Both the position numbers and the translations under genes were made by a program. The notes under the pieces were generated by a model. It worked only from the letters and a program-made list of their open reading frames with translations, was not told where the DNA came from and made no database searches. This document shows positions 54,285-62,695 of a stretch of 64,000 nt of DNA, one piece after another (the stretch's first letter is position 1; each line of letters starts with the position of its first letter). The DNA comes from CALKJU01 sp046349355 (GTDB taxonomy: Bacteria; Pseudomonadota; Alphaproteobacteria; Geminicoccales; Geminicoccaceae): NCBI GenBank assembly GCA_046349355.1, contig JAXMCM010000021.1, positions 124,001 through 188,000 on the forward strand. The letters are read 5' to 3'.

Positions 54285-55370
54285 TCAGGCGATGAGCTGG
54301 TCGATGCGGGCCTGGTCGAGGCCGACGGAGCGGGCCGCCGTCTGGATCGAGGTCCAGACGTCGTCGGGCAACGGGATGCCCTTGGCAAGCCGCTCGGCCC
54401 TGGTCTTGCGTTCCTTGTCGCCGGGAATCAGCACGCCGTCCTCGGGACTGGCCGGCTTGGTCGACTTGATCGACTCGATGAATCCGGCGACGTCGTCGGC
54501 GAAGCTGTTGCCGGTGTCGAACACGGCAGGATCCAGATAGATCGAGAGCATGCCGTTGTGCACCCGGCCCTGGCTCTGCCGGGTGATGCCGGAGCCGGCG
54601 AGGCAGCCGGCGAGCAGGTCGCAGGCCAGTGCCAGGCCCGAGCCCTTGTGCTCGCCGAAGGCGCGCATCGCCCCCGTACCGCGCCGCGGGTCGGGGTAGG
54701 TGCCGGGGATCGGCTCGCCGTAGAGGGCGGCCGGATCGTTGGTCAGCTGGCCGTCGGCGGTGACGAGGGCGCCGACCGGGACCGGCTTGCCGCCCTGGCT
54801 CGCCACCAGCACCTTGCCCTCGGCGACCATGGCCGTCGCCATGTCGAGGATGAACGGCTTGCCGTCGCGGGTCGGCACGCCGATCGCCACCGGGTTGGTC
54901 GAGAAGCGGCGCTCGGTGCCGCCATAGGGGGCGACCAGCAGCGAGCCGAAGACGTTGACGAAGTGCAGCGAGACCAGGCCGGCGTCGACCGCCATCTCGG
55001 CGAAGTCGCCGATGCGGCCGAGATGGCCGGCATTGCGCAGGGCGACGACGGCGACGCCCTTGGCCTTGGCCTTGTCGATGCCGATCCGGCAGGCCTCGGG
55101 GCCGACCGTCTGGCCCATGCCGTGCTTGCCGTCGAGGATCGCCAGCACGTCGGTGTCGAGCACGGTCTCGACATGCATGCCCGGCACCATCCAGCCGGTC
55201 TTGATCCACTCGACGTAGCGCTGGGTGCGGATGACGCCGTGGCTGTCGTGGCCGGTGAGCGTCGCGAGGGTCAGGTAGTGCGTGATCCGCTTCGCCTCGT
55301 CGTCCGGACAGCCGGCGCCGGCGAAGATGGCGGTCAAGAGCCGCTTGAGCGGCTCGGCCTGGATGATCAC
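54285..55370 (-). CDS. Malate/L-lactate dehydrogenase (LDH2) family oxidoreductase
   Basis: 361 residues from GTG 55370 (GGGGG six bases upstream). LDH2/YlbC/MdlD family, NAD(P)-dependent 2-hydroxyacid dehydrogenases unrelated to classical LDH. Catalytic His and Asp region: LTGHDSHGVIRTQRYVEWI; nucleotide-binding VSLHFVNVFGSLLVAPYGGTERRFSTNPVAIGVP; EHKGSGLALACDLLAGCLAG. First gene of a leftward three-gene operon with the RraA-like protein and methyltransferase, consistent with oxidation of a hydroxyacid followed by aldol cleavage (inference). Confidence 0.9.
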   Translation of the reverse strand: MIIQAEPLKRLLTAIFAGAGCPDDEAKRITHYLTLATLTGHDSHGVIRTQRYVEWIKTGWMVPGMHVETVLDTDVLAILDGKHGMGQTVGPEACRIGIDKAKAKGVAVVALRNAGHLGRIGDFAEMAVDAGLVSLHFVNVFGSLLVAPYGGTERRFSTNPVAIGVPTRDGKPFILDMATAMVAEGKVLVASQGGKPVPVGALVTADGQLTNDPAALYGEPIPGTYPDPRRGTGAMRAFGEHKGSGLALACDLLAGCLAGSGITRQSQGRVHNGMLSIYLDPAVFDTGNSFADDVAGFIESIKSTKPASPEDGVLIPGDKERKTRAERLAKGIPLPDDVWTSIQTAARSVGLDQARIDQLIA

Positions 55371-55474
55371 GGTAACCCCCCTTGGTCGCGTTGCGGCCGG
55401 CAGAGACAAGCCGCGGAAAGCCAGCGCGTCAAAGGCAATCTGTGCAAAGGCGGCGTGCGGCTGGGACGGTCGGA

Positions 55475-55512
55475 CCAGCAACGACAAGGGGCCCGGGAGA
55501 ACCCGGGCCCCT
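55475..55512 (-). terminator. Hairpin terminator downstream of gapA
   Basis: Perfect GGGGCCCGGG/CCCGGGCCCC stem (55488-55497 with 55502-55511, plus one A-T pair) with a 4-base loop read TTCT on the minus strand, 27 bases past the gapA stop. The following minus-strand sequence is only moderately T-rich (TTGTCGTTGC), so strength is uncertain, but it separates gapA from the dehydrogenase operon. Its loop and inner stem match those of the terminator at 47376-47421. Confidence 0.65.
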
Positions 55513-55538
55513 GGCCTTCAGGCACGGCAGGACGGGGC

Positions 55539-56543
55539 TCAGAGCCTGCCCATCAGCGCCGCGGTATCGCACATCCGGTTCGAGAAGCCCCACTCGTTGT
55601 CGTACCAGCTGGCGACGCGGACGAGGTTGCCGCCGATCACCTTGGTGGCGTGCAGGTCGACCGTGCTCGAGTGCGGGTCGTGGTTGAGGTCGATCGAGAC
55701 CAGCGCCTCGCGGGTGACGTTGAGGATGCCCTTGAGCGGACCGCCGGCGGCGGCGCCGAGGGCCCCGTTGATCTCGTCGACCGTGGTGTCGCGGCCGGCG
55801 ACGAAGGTCAGGTCGACCAGCGACACGTTCTGCGTCGGCACGCGGATCGCGACGCCGTCGAGCTTGCCCTTGAGCGAGGGCAGGACGAGGCCCACGGCCT
55901 TGGCGGCACCGGTCGAGGTCGGGATCATCGACACCGTGGCACCACGCGCCCGGTAGAGATCCTTGTGGAAGACGTCGAGCAGGTTCTGGTCGTTGGTGAA
56001 GGCGTGGATCGTCGTCATGTGGCCCTTCTGGATGCCGACGAGATCGTTCAGCACCTTGGCCACGGGCGACAGGCAGTTGGTCGTGCAGGAGGCGTTGCTG
56101 ACGACCGTGTGCTCGGCCTTCAGGTCGCCATGGTTCACGCCGTAGACGACGGTGATGTCGGCGTTCTCGCCGGGTGCCGAGATCAGGACCTTCTTCGCAC
56201 CCGCGGCGATGTGGCCGGCGGCCTTGTCGCGGGCGGTGAAGACGCCGGTGCACTCCAGCACGATGTCGACGCCCAGCGCCTTCCACGGCAGCTTCGCCAT
56301 GTCGCGCTCGGCGGTCACCTTGATGGGGCCGCGGCCGACATCCATGACGTCGCCCTCGAGCGTCACCTTGCCGGCGAAGCGGCCGTGGACGCTGTCGTAG
56401 CGGAACAGGTGCGCATTGGTCTCGGCCGGGGCCAGGTCGTTGATGCCGACCACGGTGACGTCGGTCCGGCCGGACTCGACGAGCGCCCTCAGGATGTTGC
56501 GGCCGATCCGGCCGAAGCCGTTGATGGCGACGCGGGTGGACAT
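55539..56543 (-). CDS. gapA: Glyceraldehyde-3-phosphate dehydrogenase (type I)
   Basis: NAD-dependent phosphorylating GAPDH of glycolysis/gluconeogenesis. 334 residues. Rossmann start VAINGFGRIGRNILRAL, catalytic cysteine in SNASCTTNCL, histidine in TIHAFT, and C-terminal SWYDNEWGFSNRM. It follows tkt by 14 bases in the same orientation, the usual tkt-gap pair of alphaproteobacteria. A strong hairpin terminator lies downstream. Confidence 0.97.
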   Translation of the reverse strand: MSTRVAINGFGRIGRNILRALVESGRTDVTVVGINDLAPAETNAHLFRYDSVHGRFAGKVTLEGDVMDVGRGPIKVTAERDMAKLPWKALGVDIVLECTGVFTARDKAAGHIAAGAKKVLISAPGENADITVVYGVNHGDLKAEHTVVSNASCTTNCLSPVAKVLNDLVGIQKGHMTTIHAFTNDQNLLDVFHKDLYRARGATVSMIPTSTGAAKAVGLVLPSLKGKLDGVAIRVPTQNVSLVDLTFVAGRDTTVDEINGALGAAAGGPLKGILNVTREALVSIDLNHDPHSSTVDLHATKVIGGNLVRVASWYDNEWGFSNRMCDTAALMGRL

Positions 56544-56557
56544 GGCAGGTCTCCTCG

Positions 56558-58543
56558 TTAGCCGCGGCCGAGCAGCGCGCGCACCCTGGCGGCGACGTGC
56601 CCGGCGGTGATGCCGAAGTGCTGGTAGAGCGCGTCGATCGGCGCGCTGGCGCCGAAGCTGGTCATGCCGATCACGTCCTGCTCGCTGGCGACGTAGCGGG
56701 TCCAGCCGAAGGGCGAGGCCGCCTCGACGGCGACGCGCGGCGCGGTGCCGAGGACAGACGTCCGGTAGGCGCCGTCCTGGCGCTCGAACAGCTCCCAGCT
56801 CGGCATCGACACGACCGCGGCGCGGATCCCGGCCTCGGCGAGCTCGGCCCTGGCCTTCATCGCGATGGCGACCTCCGAGCCGGTGGCGAGGATGGTGGCG
56901 TCGCGCGCCTCGGCCGGATCGGTCAGGACGTAGGCGCCGCGCGCCGACAGGTTCTCGCCGGCGTGGACGGTGCGCAGGGCCGGCAGGTTCTGCCGGGTCA
57001 GCGCCAGCACCGCCGGCCCGCCGCGGTTGGCGAGGGCAGCCAGCCAGCACTCGGCGGTCTCGACCGCATCGGCCGGGCGCAGCACCAGCATGTTCGGCAT
57101 CGCCCGCAGCGAGGCCAGGTGCTCCACCGGCTGGTGGGTCGGGCCATCCTCGCCGAGGCCGATCGAATCGTGCGTCCCGACGAGGATGGCGCGCACGCCC
57201 ATCAGCGCCGCCAGGCGCAGGGCCGAGCGGCAGTAGTCGGTGAAGACGAGGAAGGTGCCGCCGTAGGGCACGACGCCGCCGTGCAGGGCGAGGCCGTTCA
57301 TGGCCGCGGCCATGCCGAACTCGCGCACGCCGTAGTAGAGGTAGCGGCCGGCGAACGAGTCCGGGGTGATCGGCTCGGTCGACTTGGTGTTGGTGTTGTT
57401 CGAGTGGGTGAGGTCGGCCGAGCCGCCCAGCATCTCGGGCCAGGCGGCCGTCAGCACCTGCAGCGCCTCCTGGCTCGACTTGCGCGTCGCCCAGGTCGGC
57501 TTCTCGTCGACCAGCTTGCGGATGTAGGCGTCGGCCGCCTCGGCGAAGCCGGCGGGGGGCTCGCCCGAGAACGCGCGCTCGAAATCGGCGCGATGGGCGC
57601 TGGCGGCGAGGCGCTTCTCCCAGGCGGCGACATCGGCGGCGCCGCGTGCGCCGGCCGACTTCCACGCCGCCCGGATGTCGTCAGGGATCTCGAAGGGCCC
57701 GTGCGTCCAGCCGAGGTTGCGCTTGGCGCCCTCGAGCTCGGCAGCACCCAGCGGGGCGCCGTGGCTCGAGGACTTGCCGGCCTTGGTCGGGGAACCTTTG
57801 CCGATCGTGGTCCGGCAGGCGATCATCACCGGCCGGTCGGAGTCCCGGGCCTTCGTCAGCGCCGCCTCGATGGCGGCGGGATCGTGGCCGTCGATGCGCC
57901 AGGCATTCCAGCCGCTGGCCTTGAACCGCGCGACCTGGTCGTCGGAGACGCTGAGGCTGGTCGGGCCGTCGATGCTGATCTCGTTGTCGTCGAACAGCAC
58001 GATCAGCTTCGACAGCCGGAGATGGCCGGCCAGCGAGATCGCCTCGTGGCTGATGCCCTCCATCAGGCAGCCGTCGCCGGCGATGACCCAGGTGCGGTGA
58101 TCGACCAGGTCCGCACCGAAGCGGGCGGCGAGGTGGCGCTCGGCGATGGCCATGCCGACCGCCGTGGCGAGGCCCTGGCCGAGCGGTCCGGTGGTGGTCT
58201 CGATACCCTGGGCGTGGCCGTACTCGGGATGGCCGGCGGTGCGCGAGCCGAGCTGGCGGAAGCGCTTGAGCTCGTCCAGCGTCATGTCCGGATAACCGGT
58301 CAGGTGCAGCAGGGCGTAGAGCAGCATCGAGCCGTGGCCGGCGGACAGCACGAAGCGGTCGCGGTCAGGCCAGTCGTGATGTTGCGCGCTGAACTTGAGA
58401 TGCCGGGTGAACAGGACCGTGGCGACGTCGGCCATGCCCATCGGCATGCCGGGATGGCCCGACTGCGCCTTCTCGACGGCATCCATGGCGAGCGCACGGA
58501 TCGCGTTGGCGAGTTCGTCGTGGGCGACGGACGGCTGGGGCAT
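56558..58543 (-). CDS. tkt: Transketolase
   Basis: TPP-dependent transfer of two-carbon units in the pentose phosphate pathway. 661 residues from ATG 58543; the frame continues upstream with non-conserved sequence. Signatures: KAQSGHPGMPMGMAD, TPP/Mg motif GDGCLMEGISHEAISLAGHLRLSKLIVLFDDN, GSADLTHSNNT, DGPTHQPVEHLASLRAMPN and VSMPSWELFERQ. Divergent from the DUF4164-zapA genes with about 215 bases between. Confidence 0.97.
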   Translation of the reverse strand: MPQPSVAHDELANAIRALAMDAVEKAQSGHPGMPMGMADVATVLFTRHLKFSAQHHDWPDRDRFVLSAGHGSMLLYALLHLTGYPDMTLDELKRFRQLGSRTAGHPEYGHAQGIETTTGPLGQGLATAVGMAIAERHLAARFGADLVDHRTWVIAGDGCLMEGISHEAISLAGHLRLSKLIVLFDDNEISIDGPTSLSVSDDQVARFKASGWNAWRIDGHDPAAIEAALTKARDSDRPVMIACRTTIGKGSPTKAGKSSSHGAPLGAAELEGAKRNLGWTHGPFEIPDDIRAAWKSAGARGAADVAAWEKRLAASAHRADFERAFSGEPPAGFAEAADAYIRKLVDEKPTWATRKSSQEALQVLTAAWPEMLGGSADLTHSNNTNTKSTEPITPDSFAGRYLYYGVREFGMAAAMNGLALHGGVVPYGGTFLVFTDYCRSALRLAALMGVRAILVGTHDSIGLGEDGPTHQPVEHLASLRAMPNMLVLRPADAVETAECWLAALANRGGPAVLALTRQNLPALRTVHAGENLSARGAYVLTDPAEARDATILATGSEVAIAMKARAELAEAGIRAAVVSMPSWELFERQDGAYRTSVLGTAPRVAVEAASPFGWTRYVASEQDVIGMTSFGASAPIDALYQHFGITAGHVAARVRALLGRG

Positions 58544-58758
58544 GGCTGAATCCTGGGCGGCCGAAATCGGCCGGGTAGCGCCGGCGGGCGACAGCGGGCT
58601 GCAACCTGCGCGGTTCGCCGCAAAAATCAACCGCAATTCGCCCCGTTCCTTGGCCGTGACGTTAATGGGACCCAAGTCGCCCCGGAGTTGACGCGATACC
58701 TTAATCCGTGCAAAAGCTGTCGCTGGTTCAAGGCGCTAGCGGCGGAAACGTCCAACGA

Positions 58759-59031
58759 ATGTCAACTCTCGAGGCATCCCGTCGTCGCCTGGAGGCGGCC
58801 GTCGAGCGTCTCGAGAGCGCGTTGCGCAGCCGCCCGTCCGCCAAGGGCAAGGGCAACGGTAGCGCCGGTCTCGACAAGGACGTCGAGCTGCTGCGGGTCG
58901 AGTGCGATACGCTGCGGCGCGCCCTCGAGGCCGAGCAGGGCCGCAACAAGCGCCTTGCCGACGCCGCCGATCACGTCGCCGCCCGGCTCGACCGGACGAT
59001 CGGCGAGCTCGCCGAGATGGCCGAGGGCTGA
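58759..59031 (+). CDS. DUF4164 family coiled-coil protein
   Basis: 90 residues from ATG 58759 (GGCGGAA upstream; a GTG at 58708 would add 17). Almost wholly coiled coil: LEASRRRLEAAVERLESALRS at the start, and DKDVELLRVECDTLRRALEAEQGRNKRLADAADHVAARLDRTIGELAEM. DUF4164 members regularly precede zapA in alphaproteobacteria, so a link to cell-division protein ZapA is inferred. zapA begins six bases after its stop. Confidence 0.86.
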   Translation: MSTLEASRRRLEAAVERLESALRSRPSAKGKGNGSAGLDKDVELLRVECDTLRRALEAEQGRNKRLADAADHVAARLDRTIGELAEMAEG

Positions 59032-59037
59032 GTCGCG

Positions 59038-59367
59038 ATGCCGACCATCGACGTCCTCATCAACGGCCGGCGCCACCAGCTGAGCTGTGCCGACGGCGAG
59101 GAGACGCGCCTTCGCCGGCTCGCCACCTATGTCGACGGCCGGCTCAACGAGCTCGCCCAGCAGCACGGCCAGGTCGGCGACGCCCGGCTGCTGGTCTTGG
59201 CCAGCCTGCTCATCGCCGACGAGCTCTCGGACGCCTATGACGAGATCAAGCGGCTGAAGATGGCGGTCAACGACGGCGCCCGGCAGAACGAGCGCCAGGC
59301 GGCCGAGGCCATGGACCGCGTCGCCGACCGGCTCGAGCAGCTTGCAGCGGCGCTGCAGACCGCCTAA
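59038..59367 (+). CDS. zapA: Cell division protein ZapA
   Basis: FtsZ-associated protein that bundles Z-ring filaments. 109 residues: N-terminal ZapA fold IDVLINGRRHQLSCADGEETRLRRLATYVDGRLNEL, then LLVLASLLIADELSDAYDEI and a coiled coil (residues 65-109). Just before the 6S RNA gene and 5-formyl-THF cyclo-ligase, the conserved zapA-ssrS-fau order of proteobacteria. Confidence 0.95.
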   Translation: MPTIDVLINGRRHQLSCADGEETRLRRLATYVDGRLNELAQQHGQVGDARLLVLASLLIADELSDAYDEIKRLKMAVNDGARQNERQAAEAMDRVADRLEQLAAALQTA

Positions 59368-59371
59368 CTCA

Positions 59372-59545
59372 GGGGTGGCGGTTGCTGCCCGGTGCGAGGA
59401 GTCGAACATCACGCTCTGGGCCTAATTCATCCCAACGGGAGCTGTCCCTGCCGTGGCCCTGGTCACGGTACATGGCACCCACCTGCTGAGCAGGTCCCAG
59501 GGACGAATACGACGAGACGGCCAGGGTGGCGCCGCCAGCTCCTCC
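59372..59545 (+). ncRNA. ssrS: 6S RNA (RNA polymerase-regulating RNA)
   Basis: Assigned by position between zapA and 5-formyl-THF cyclo-ligase, and by a long rod-like fold. The ends pair (TGGCGG 59376-59381 with CCGCCA 59532-59537), inner arms flanking the expected central bubble pair (GTCCCTG 59444-59450 with CAGGGAC 59498-59504), and two small hairpins close the top (CCGTG/CACGG 59451-59468; ACCTGC/GCAGGT 59481-59495). 6S RNA mimics an open promoter and sequesters housekeeping-sigma RNA polymerase in stationary phase. Ends are approximate. Confidence 0.78.
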
Positions 59546-59581
59546 TCCGGCCCCGTCCGGCAGACCGGACTGGACCCAACC

Positions 59582-60175
59582 GTGAGCGCTTCCCCCGATC
59601 CCCTCGCCAAGCCCGCCCTGCGACGCGCCCTGCGCGCCGAGCGTGAGGCGTTGCCGGCCGAGACCGTGGCCTCGGCCTCCGCCGTGGTCGCGGCACGGGC
59701 CGTGCCGATCCTGCTCGAGAAGCGTCCGGCGGTGGTCTCCGCCTATCTGGCGATGGGCCGCGAGCTCGACCCGGCCCCGACCGCCGCGGCGCTCCGCGCG
59801 CTGGGCGTCACCGTCGCCCTGCCGCGTGTCGTCGCCCGCGGCGAGCCCCTGCGCTTCCATGCCTGGCAGCCGGGTGAGCCCCTCGAGACCGCGAGCCTGG
59901 GGGTCCGGCAGCCGCCGGCCGGCGCGCCGGAGGCCGTCCCCGACATCCTGCTGGTGCCGCTGCTGGCGTTCGACCCGCGCGGCTTCCGGCTGGGCTATGG
60001 CGGCGGCTTCTACGACCGCACGCTGGCACAGCTGCGCGCCACGCGCCCGGTGCTCGCCATCGGCATCGCCCTCGAGCGGCAGCTCAGGCCGTCGCTGCCC
60101 GTCGAGCCGTGGGACCAGCCGCTCGACCTCGTCGTCACCGAGGCCGCCGTCCATCGTTTCGTTCCTGCGACCTGA
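59582..60175 (+). CDS. 5-formyltetrahydrofolate cyclo-ligase
   Basis: ATP-dependent conversion of 5-formyl-THF to 5,10-methenyl-THF. 197 residues from GTG 59582, directly after the 6S RNA; no family similarity exists upstream. Basic N-terminus LAKPALRRALRAEREAL, central PDILLVPLLAFDPRGFRLGYGGGFYDRTL with the substrate/ATP loop, and ending PWDQPLDLVVTEAAVHRF are canonical. Also called fau or ygfA. Confidence 0.94.
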   Translation: MSASPDPLAKPALRRALRAEREALPAETVASASAVVAARAVPILLEKRPAVVSAYLAMGRELDPAPTAAALRALGVTVALPRVVARGEPLRFHAWQPGEPLETASLGVRQPPAGAPEAVPDILLVPLLAFDPRGFRLGYGGGFYDRTLAQLRATRPVLAIGIALERQLRPSLPVEPWDQPLDLVVTEAAVHRFVPAT

Positions 60176-60190
60176 GAAGGAAGTCATCCC

Positions 60191-61003
60191 TTGCGCGTGC
60201 TCTATGTCGGCGACGTCGTGGGCCGCTCCGGGCGGACCGTGCTGCTCGAGCGCCTCGCCGAGGTCCGCGCCCGGCTCAGGCTCGACGCCGTGGTCGTCAA
60301 CGGCGAGAACTCCGCTGCCGGCTTCGGCATCACCGCGAAGATCTGCGAGGAGTTCCTCGACGCCGGCGTCGACGTCGTCACCACCGGCAACCACGTCTGG
60401 GACCAGAAGGAGATCGTCGCCTACATCGGCCGCCAGCCGAAGCTGCTGCGGCCGCTGAACATGCAGCCCGGCACGCCGGGCTCCGGTGTCGCCGAGGTCC
60501 GCGTCGGCAACGGCCGCCGCCTCGTCGTGCTGCAGGTCATGAGCCGCCTGTTCATGGCGCTGCTCGACGATCCGTTCCGCGCCCTCGAGCGCGAGCTGCA
60601 GCGCTTCCGGCTCGGCGCTTCCGCCGACTTCATCCTGGTCGACGTGCACGGCGAGGCCACCAGCGAGAAGACCGCGATCGGCCACTTCCTCGACGGCCAT
60701 GTCTCGCTGGTGGCGGGCACCCACACCCACATCCCGACCGCCGACGCCCAGGTGCTGCCGGGCGGCACCGGCTACATCACCGACGTCGGCATGACCGGCG
60801 ACTACGATTCGGTGATCGGCATGGACAAGACCCTGGCGGTCGGGCGCTGGCGGGCGGACACGCCGCAGCCGCGCCTCGAGCCGGCCGCGGGCGCGGCTAC
60901 CTTATGCGGGGTGTTCGTCGAGAGCGACGAGCGCACCGGCCTCGCGCTGCGCGTCCAGCCGTTGCGGATCGGCGGCCGGCTGGCCGAGGCCTGGCCCGAC
61001 TAG
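60191..61003 (+). CDS. YmdB-family metallophosphoesterase (TIGR00282)
   Basis: 270 residues, calcineurin-like phosphodiesterase related to Bacillus YmdB. Metal motifs: YVGDVVGRSGR, NGENSAAGFGIT, TTGNHVWDQKEI, LVDVHGEATSEK, and VAGTHTHIPTADAQVL; GYITDVGMTGDYDSVIGM is diagnostic. TTG start at 60191 with GAAGGAAG upstream. Follows 5-FCL by 15 bases, a frequent alphaproteobacterial pairing. In Bacillus the homologue influences biofilm and RNA turnover; the role here is unknown. Confidence 0.93.
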   Translation: MRVLYVGDVVGRSGRTVLLERLAEVRARLRLDAVVVNGENSAAGFGITAKICEEFLDAGVDVVTTGNHVWDQKEIVAYIGRQPKLLRPLNMQPGTPGSGVAEVRVGNGRRLVVLQVMSRLFMALLDDPFRALERELQRFRLGASADFILVDVHGEATSEKTAIGHFLDGHVSLVAGTHTHIPTADAQVLPGGTGYITDVGMTGDYDSVIGMDKTLAVGRWRADTPQPRLEPAAGAATLCGVFVESDERTGLALRVQPLRIGGRLAEAWPD

Positions 61004-61248
61004 GGAGCCGTCGGGGCGTCGTCGAGGTGCGCCAGGACCCGGTCGATGGTCCCGCCTAGGCGGTGCGCGTCGGCGATGATGGCATCGACGAAATGGCGCC
61101 GCTGCGCCTCGCTGAGGTCCGGATAGTCGCGCAGGATCTCGGCAATCGAGCGGATCGAGGCGAGCGGCGTGCGCAGCTCGTGCTCGGCGGTCTCGTAGGT
61201 GCCGAGCGGGGCGGTGCCGGATGGGGAACGGGGGATCAGGGACGCCAT
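61000..61248 (-). CDS. Stand-alone HisKA (histidine kinase dimerisation/phosphoacceptor) domain protein
   Basis: 82 residues from ATG 61248; the frame upstream to 61368 is not protein-like. Contains a complete H-box, ETAEHELRTPLASIRSIAEIL (H23 phosphoacceptor), and the second helix FVDAIIADAHRLGGTIDRVLAHL, but no ATP-binding domain; the next gene downstream is on the opposite strand and overlaps by four bases. Either a minimal phosphotransfer/dimerisation protein or the remnant of a sensor kinase. Confidence 0.75.
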   Translation of the reverse strand: MASLIPRSPSGTAPLGTYETAEHELRTPLASIRSIAEILRDYPDLSEAQRRHFVDAIIADAHRLGGTIDRVLAHLDDAPTAP

Positions 61249-61403
61249 GGCGGGAACATAAGTCTCGGCTGTAGACGAATCAGTTACCGTCCGGACGCTG
61301 CGGCGATCGGCCACGCGCCACCGCACGACCGGATCGATCCGGCTCTTGCAAGACACGGGCCACTGCACGATGGTGCGCGGCCTTTTGGATACGACCCTCT
61401 CCC

Positions 61404-62588
61404 ATGACCTACCCGTCGATCAAGATCCTGCCCCGGCGCGACCATCGCTTCCGGAGCGGCAGCCCCTGGATCTTCTCCAACGAGATCGAGATGGACGCCG
61501 CCGCCAAGGCGCTGCCGGCCGGCAGCCTGGTGCGCATCATGGCGCCCAACGGCCACATCATGGGCGTGGCGCATTTCAACCCGCACTCGCTGATCGCGGC
61601 GCGCCTGCTGACCCGCAACAAGGACGCCGGCGTCGACCGCAAGTTCGTCCGCCGCCGGATCGACCGGGCCCTGGCGGTGCGCGACCGCCTGTACGAGCGG
61701 CCGTTCTACCGCCTGGTCCATGCCGAGGCCGACGGGCTGCCGGGGCTGGTGATCGACCGGCTCGGCGACCTCGTCGTGATCCAGCCGAATACCGCCGGCT
61801 GGGACGGCATGACCGACATCCTGGTCGAGGCGGTCGACGCGGCGGTGAAGCCGAGCTGCATCGTCGTCCGCGGCGACGCCCCGGTGCGGGCCCTCGAAGG
61901 CCTCGCCGAGTCGGTGCGCGTCGCCAAGGGCACGGTGCCGGAGCGCCTCGAGATCGAGGAGAACGGCCTCGCCTTCGTCGTCGACGTCATGGGCGGGCAG
62001 AAGACCGGCTGGTACTTCGACCAGCGCGACAACCGGGCCTTCGCCGCGCGGCTCGCCGGGGGCCAGCGTGTCCTCGACCTCTACAGCTATGCCGGCGGCT
62101 TCGGGCTGACCGCGGCTGCCGCCGGGGCCACGGAAGTCGTCTGCGTCGACCGCGCCGAGGCGGCGCTCGAACTCGGCCGGGCCAGCGCCGAGCGCCAGGG
62201 CGTGGCGGAGCGCTGCAGCTTCCGGCGCAGCGAGGCCTTCGCCGCGCTCGACGCGATGGCCGACGGCAAGGAGCGCTTCGGCCTCGTCATCGCCGACCCG
62301 CCGCCCTTCGTGAAGGCGCGCAAGGATCTGGCGGCCGGCCTCAAGGGCTACGCCAAGCTCGCCCGCACCAGTGCCACGCTGGTCGCCGAGGCCGGCTTCC
62401 TGTGCATCGCCTGCTGCTCGCACAACGTGCCCGCTGCCACCTTCCTCGAGACCGTCTATGCCGGGATCAAGGACGCGGGGCGCGGGGCGCGGCTGTTGCG
62501 CGAGGCGGGGGCCGGGCCCGACCACCCGCTCCATCCGGCCCTGCCGGAGAGCGGCTATCTCAAGTTCCTCGCCTTCGCCCTGGACTGA
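61404..62588 (+). CDS. 23S rRNA methyltransferase, RlmI-like (PUA plus class I SAM domain)
   Basis: 394 residues. PUA domain 1-75 (GSPWIFSNEI), then the RlmI/YccW fold: GDLVVIQPNTAGWD, KTGWYFDQRDNR, VLDLYSYAGGFGLTAAAAGA (SAM motif I), DRAEAALELG and the catalytic ADPPPFVK. RlmI makes m5C1962 in 23S rRNA; the exact site here is inferred. ATG at 61404, 155 bases from the divergent HisKA gene. Confidence 0.92.
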   Translation: MTYPSIKILPRRDHRFRSGSPWIFSNEIEMDAAAKALPAGSLVRIMAPNGHIMGVAHFNPHSLIAARLLTRNKDAGVDRKFVRRRIDRALAVRDRLYERPFYRLVHAEADGLPGLVIDRLGDLVVIQPNTAGWDGMTDILVEAVDAAVKPSCIVVRGDAPVRALEGLAESVRVAKGTVPERLEIEENGLAFVVDVMGGQKTGWYFDQRDNRAFAARLAGGQRVLDLYSYAGGFGLTAAAAGATEVVCVDRAEAALELGRASAERQGVAERCSFRRSEAFAALDAMADGKERFGLVIADPPPFVKARKDLAAGLKGYAKLARTSATLVAEAGFLCIACCSHNVPAATFLETVYAGIKDAGRGARLLREAGAGPDHPLHPALPESGYLKFLAFALD

Positions 62589-62695
62589 GCTTCTCAATCA
62601 AAGATTGTTGAAACGCGGACTCATGATCTCGTAGAAGGAGATCGGGTCCTCGTTCGCGTCGGTCAGCCGTCCCGCATCCCCGAGCGGAGGCTGCC

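Noticed and set aside
52736..54388. Apparent 550-residue fusion of an upstream peptide with the methyltransferase
   Set aside because: The first half reads the RraA-like gene in the wrong frame; the frame is open only because stop codons are rare in this DNA. The real gene begins near 53554.
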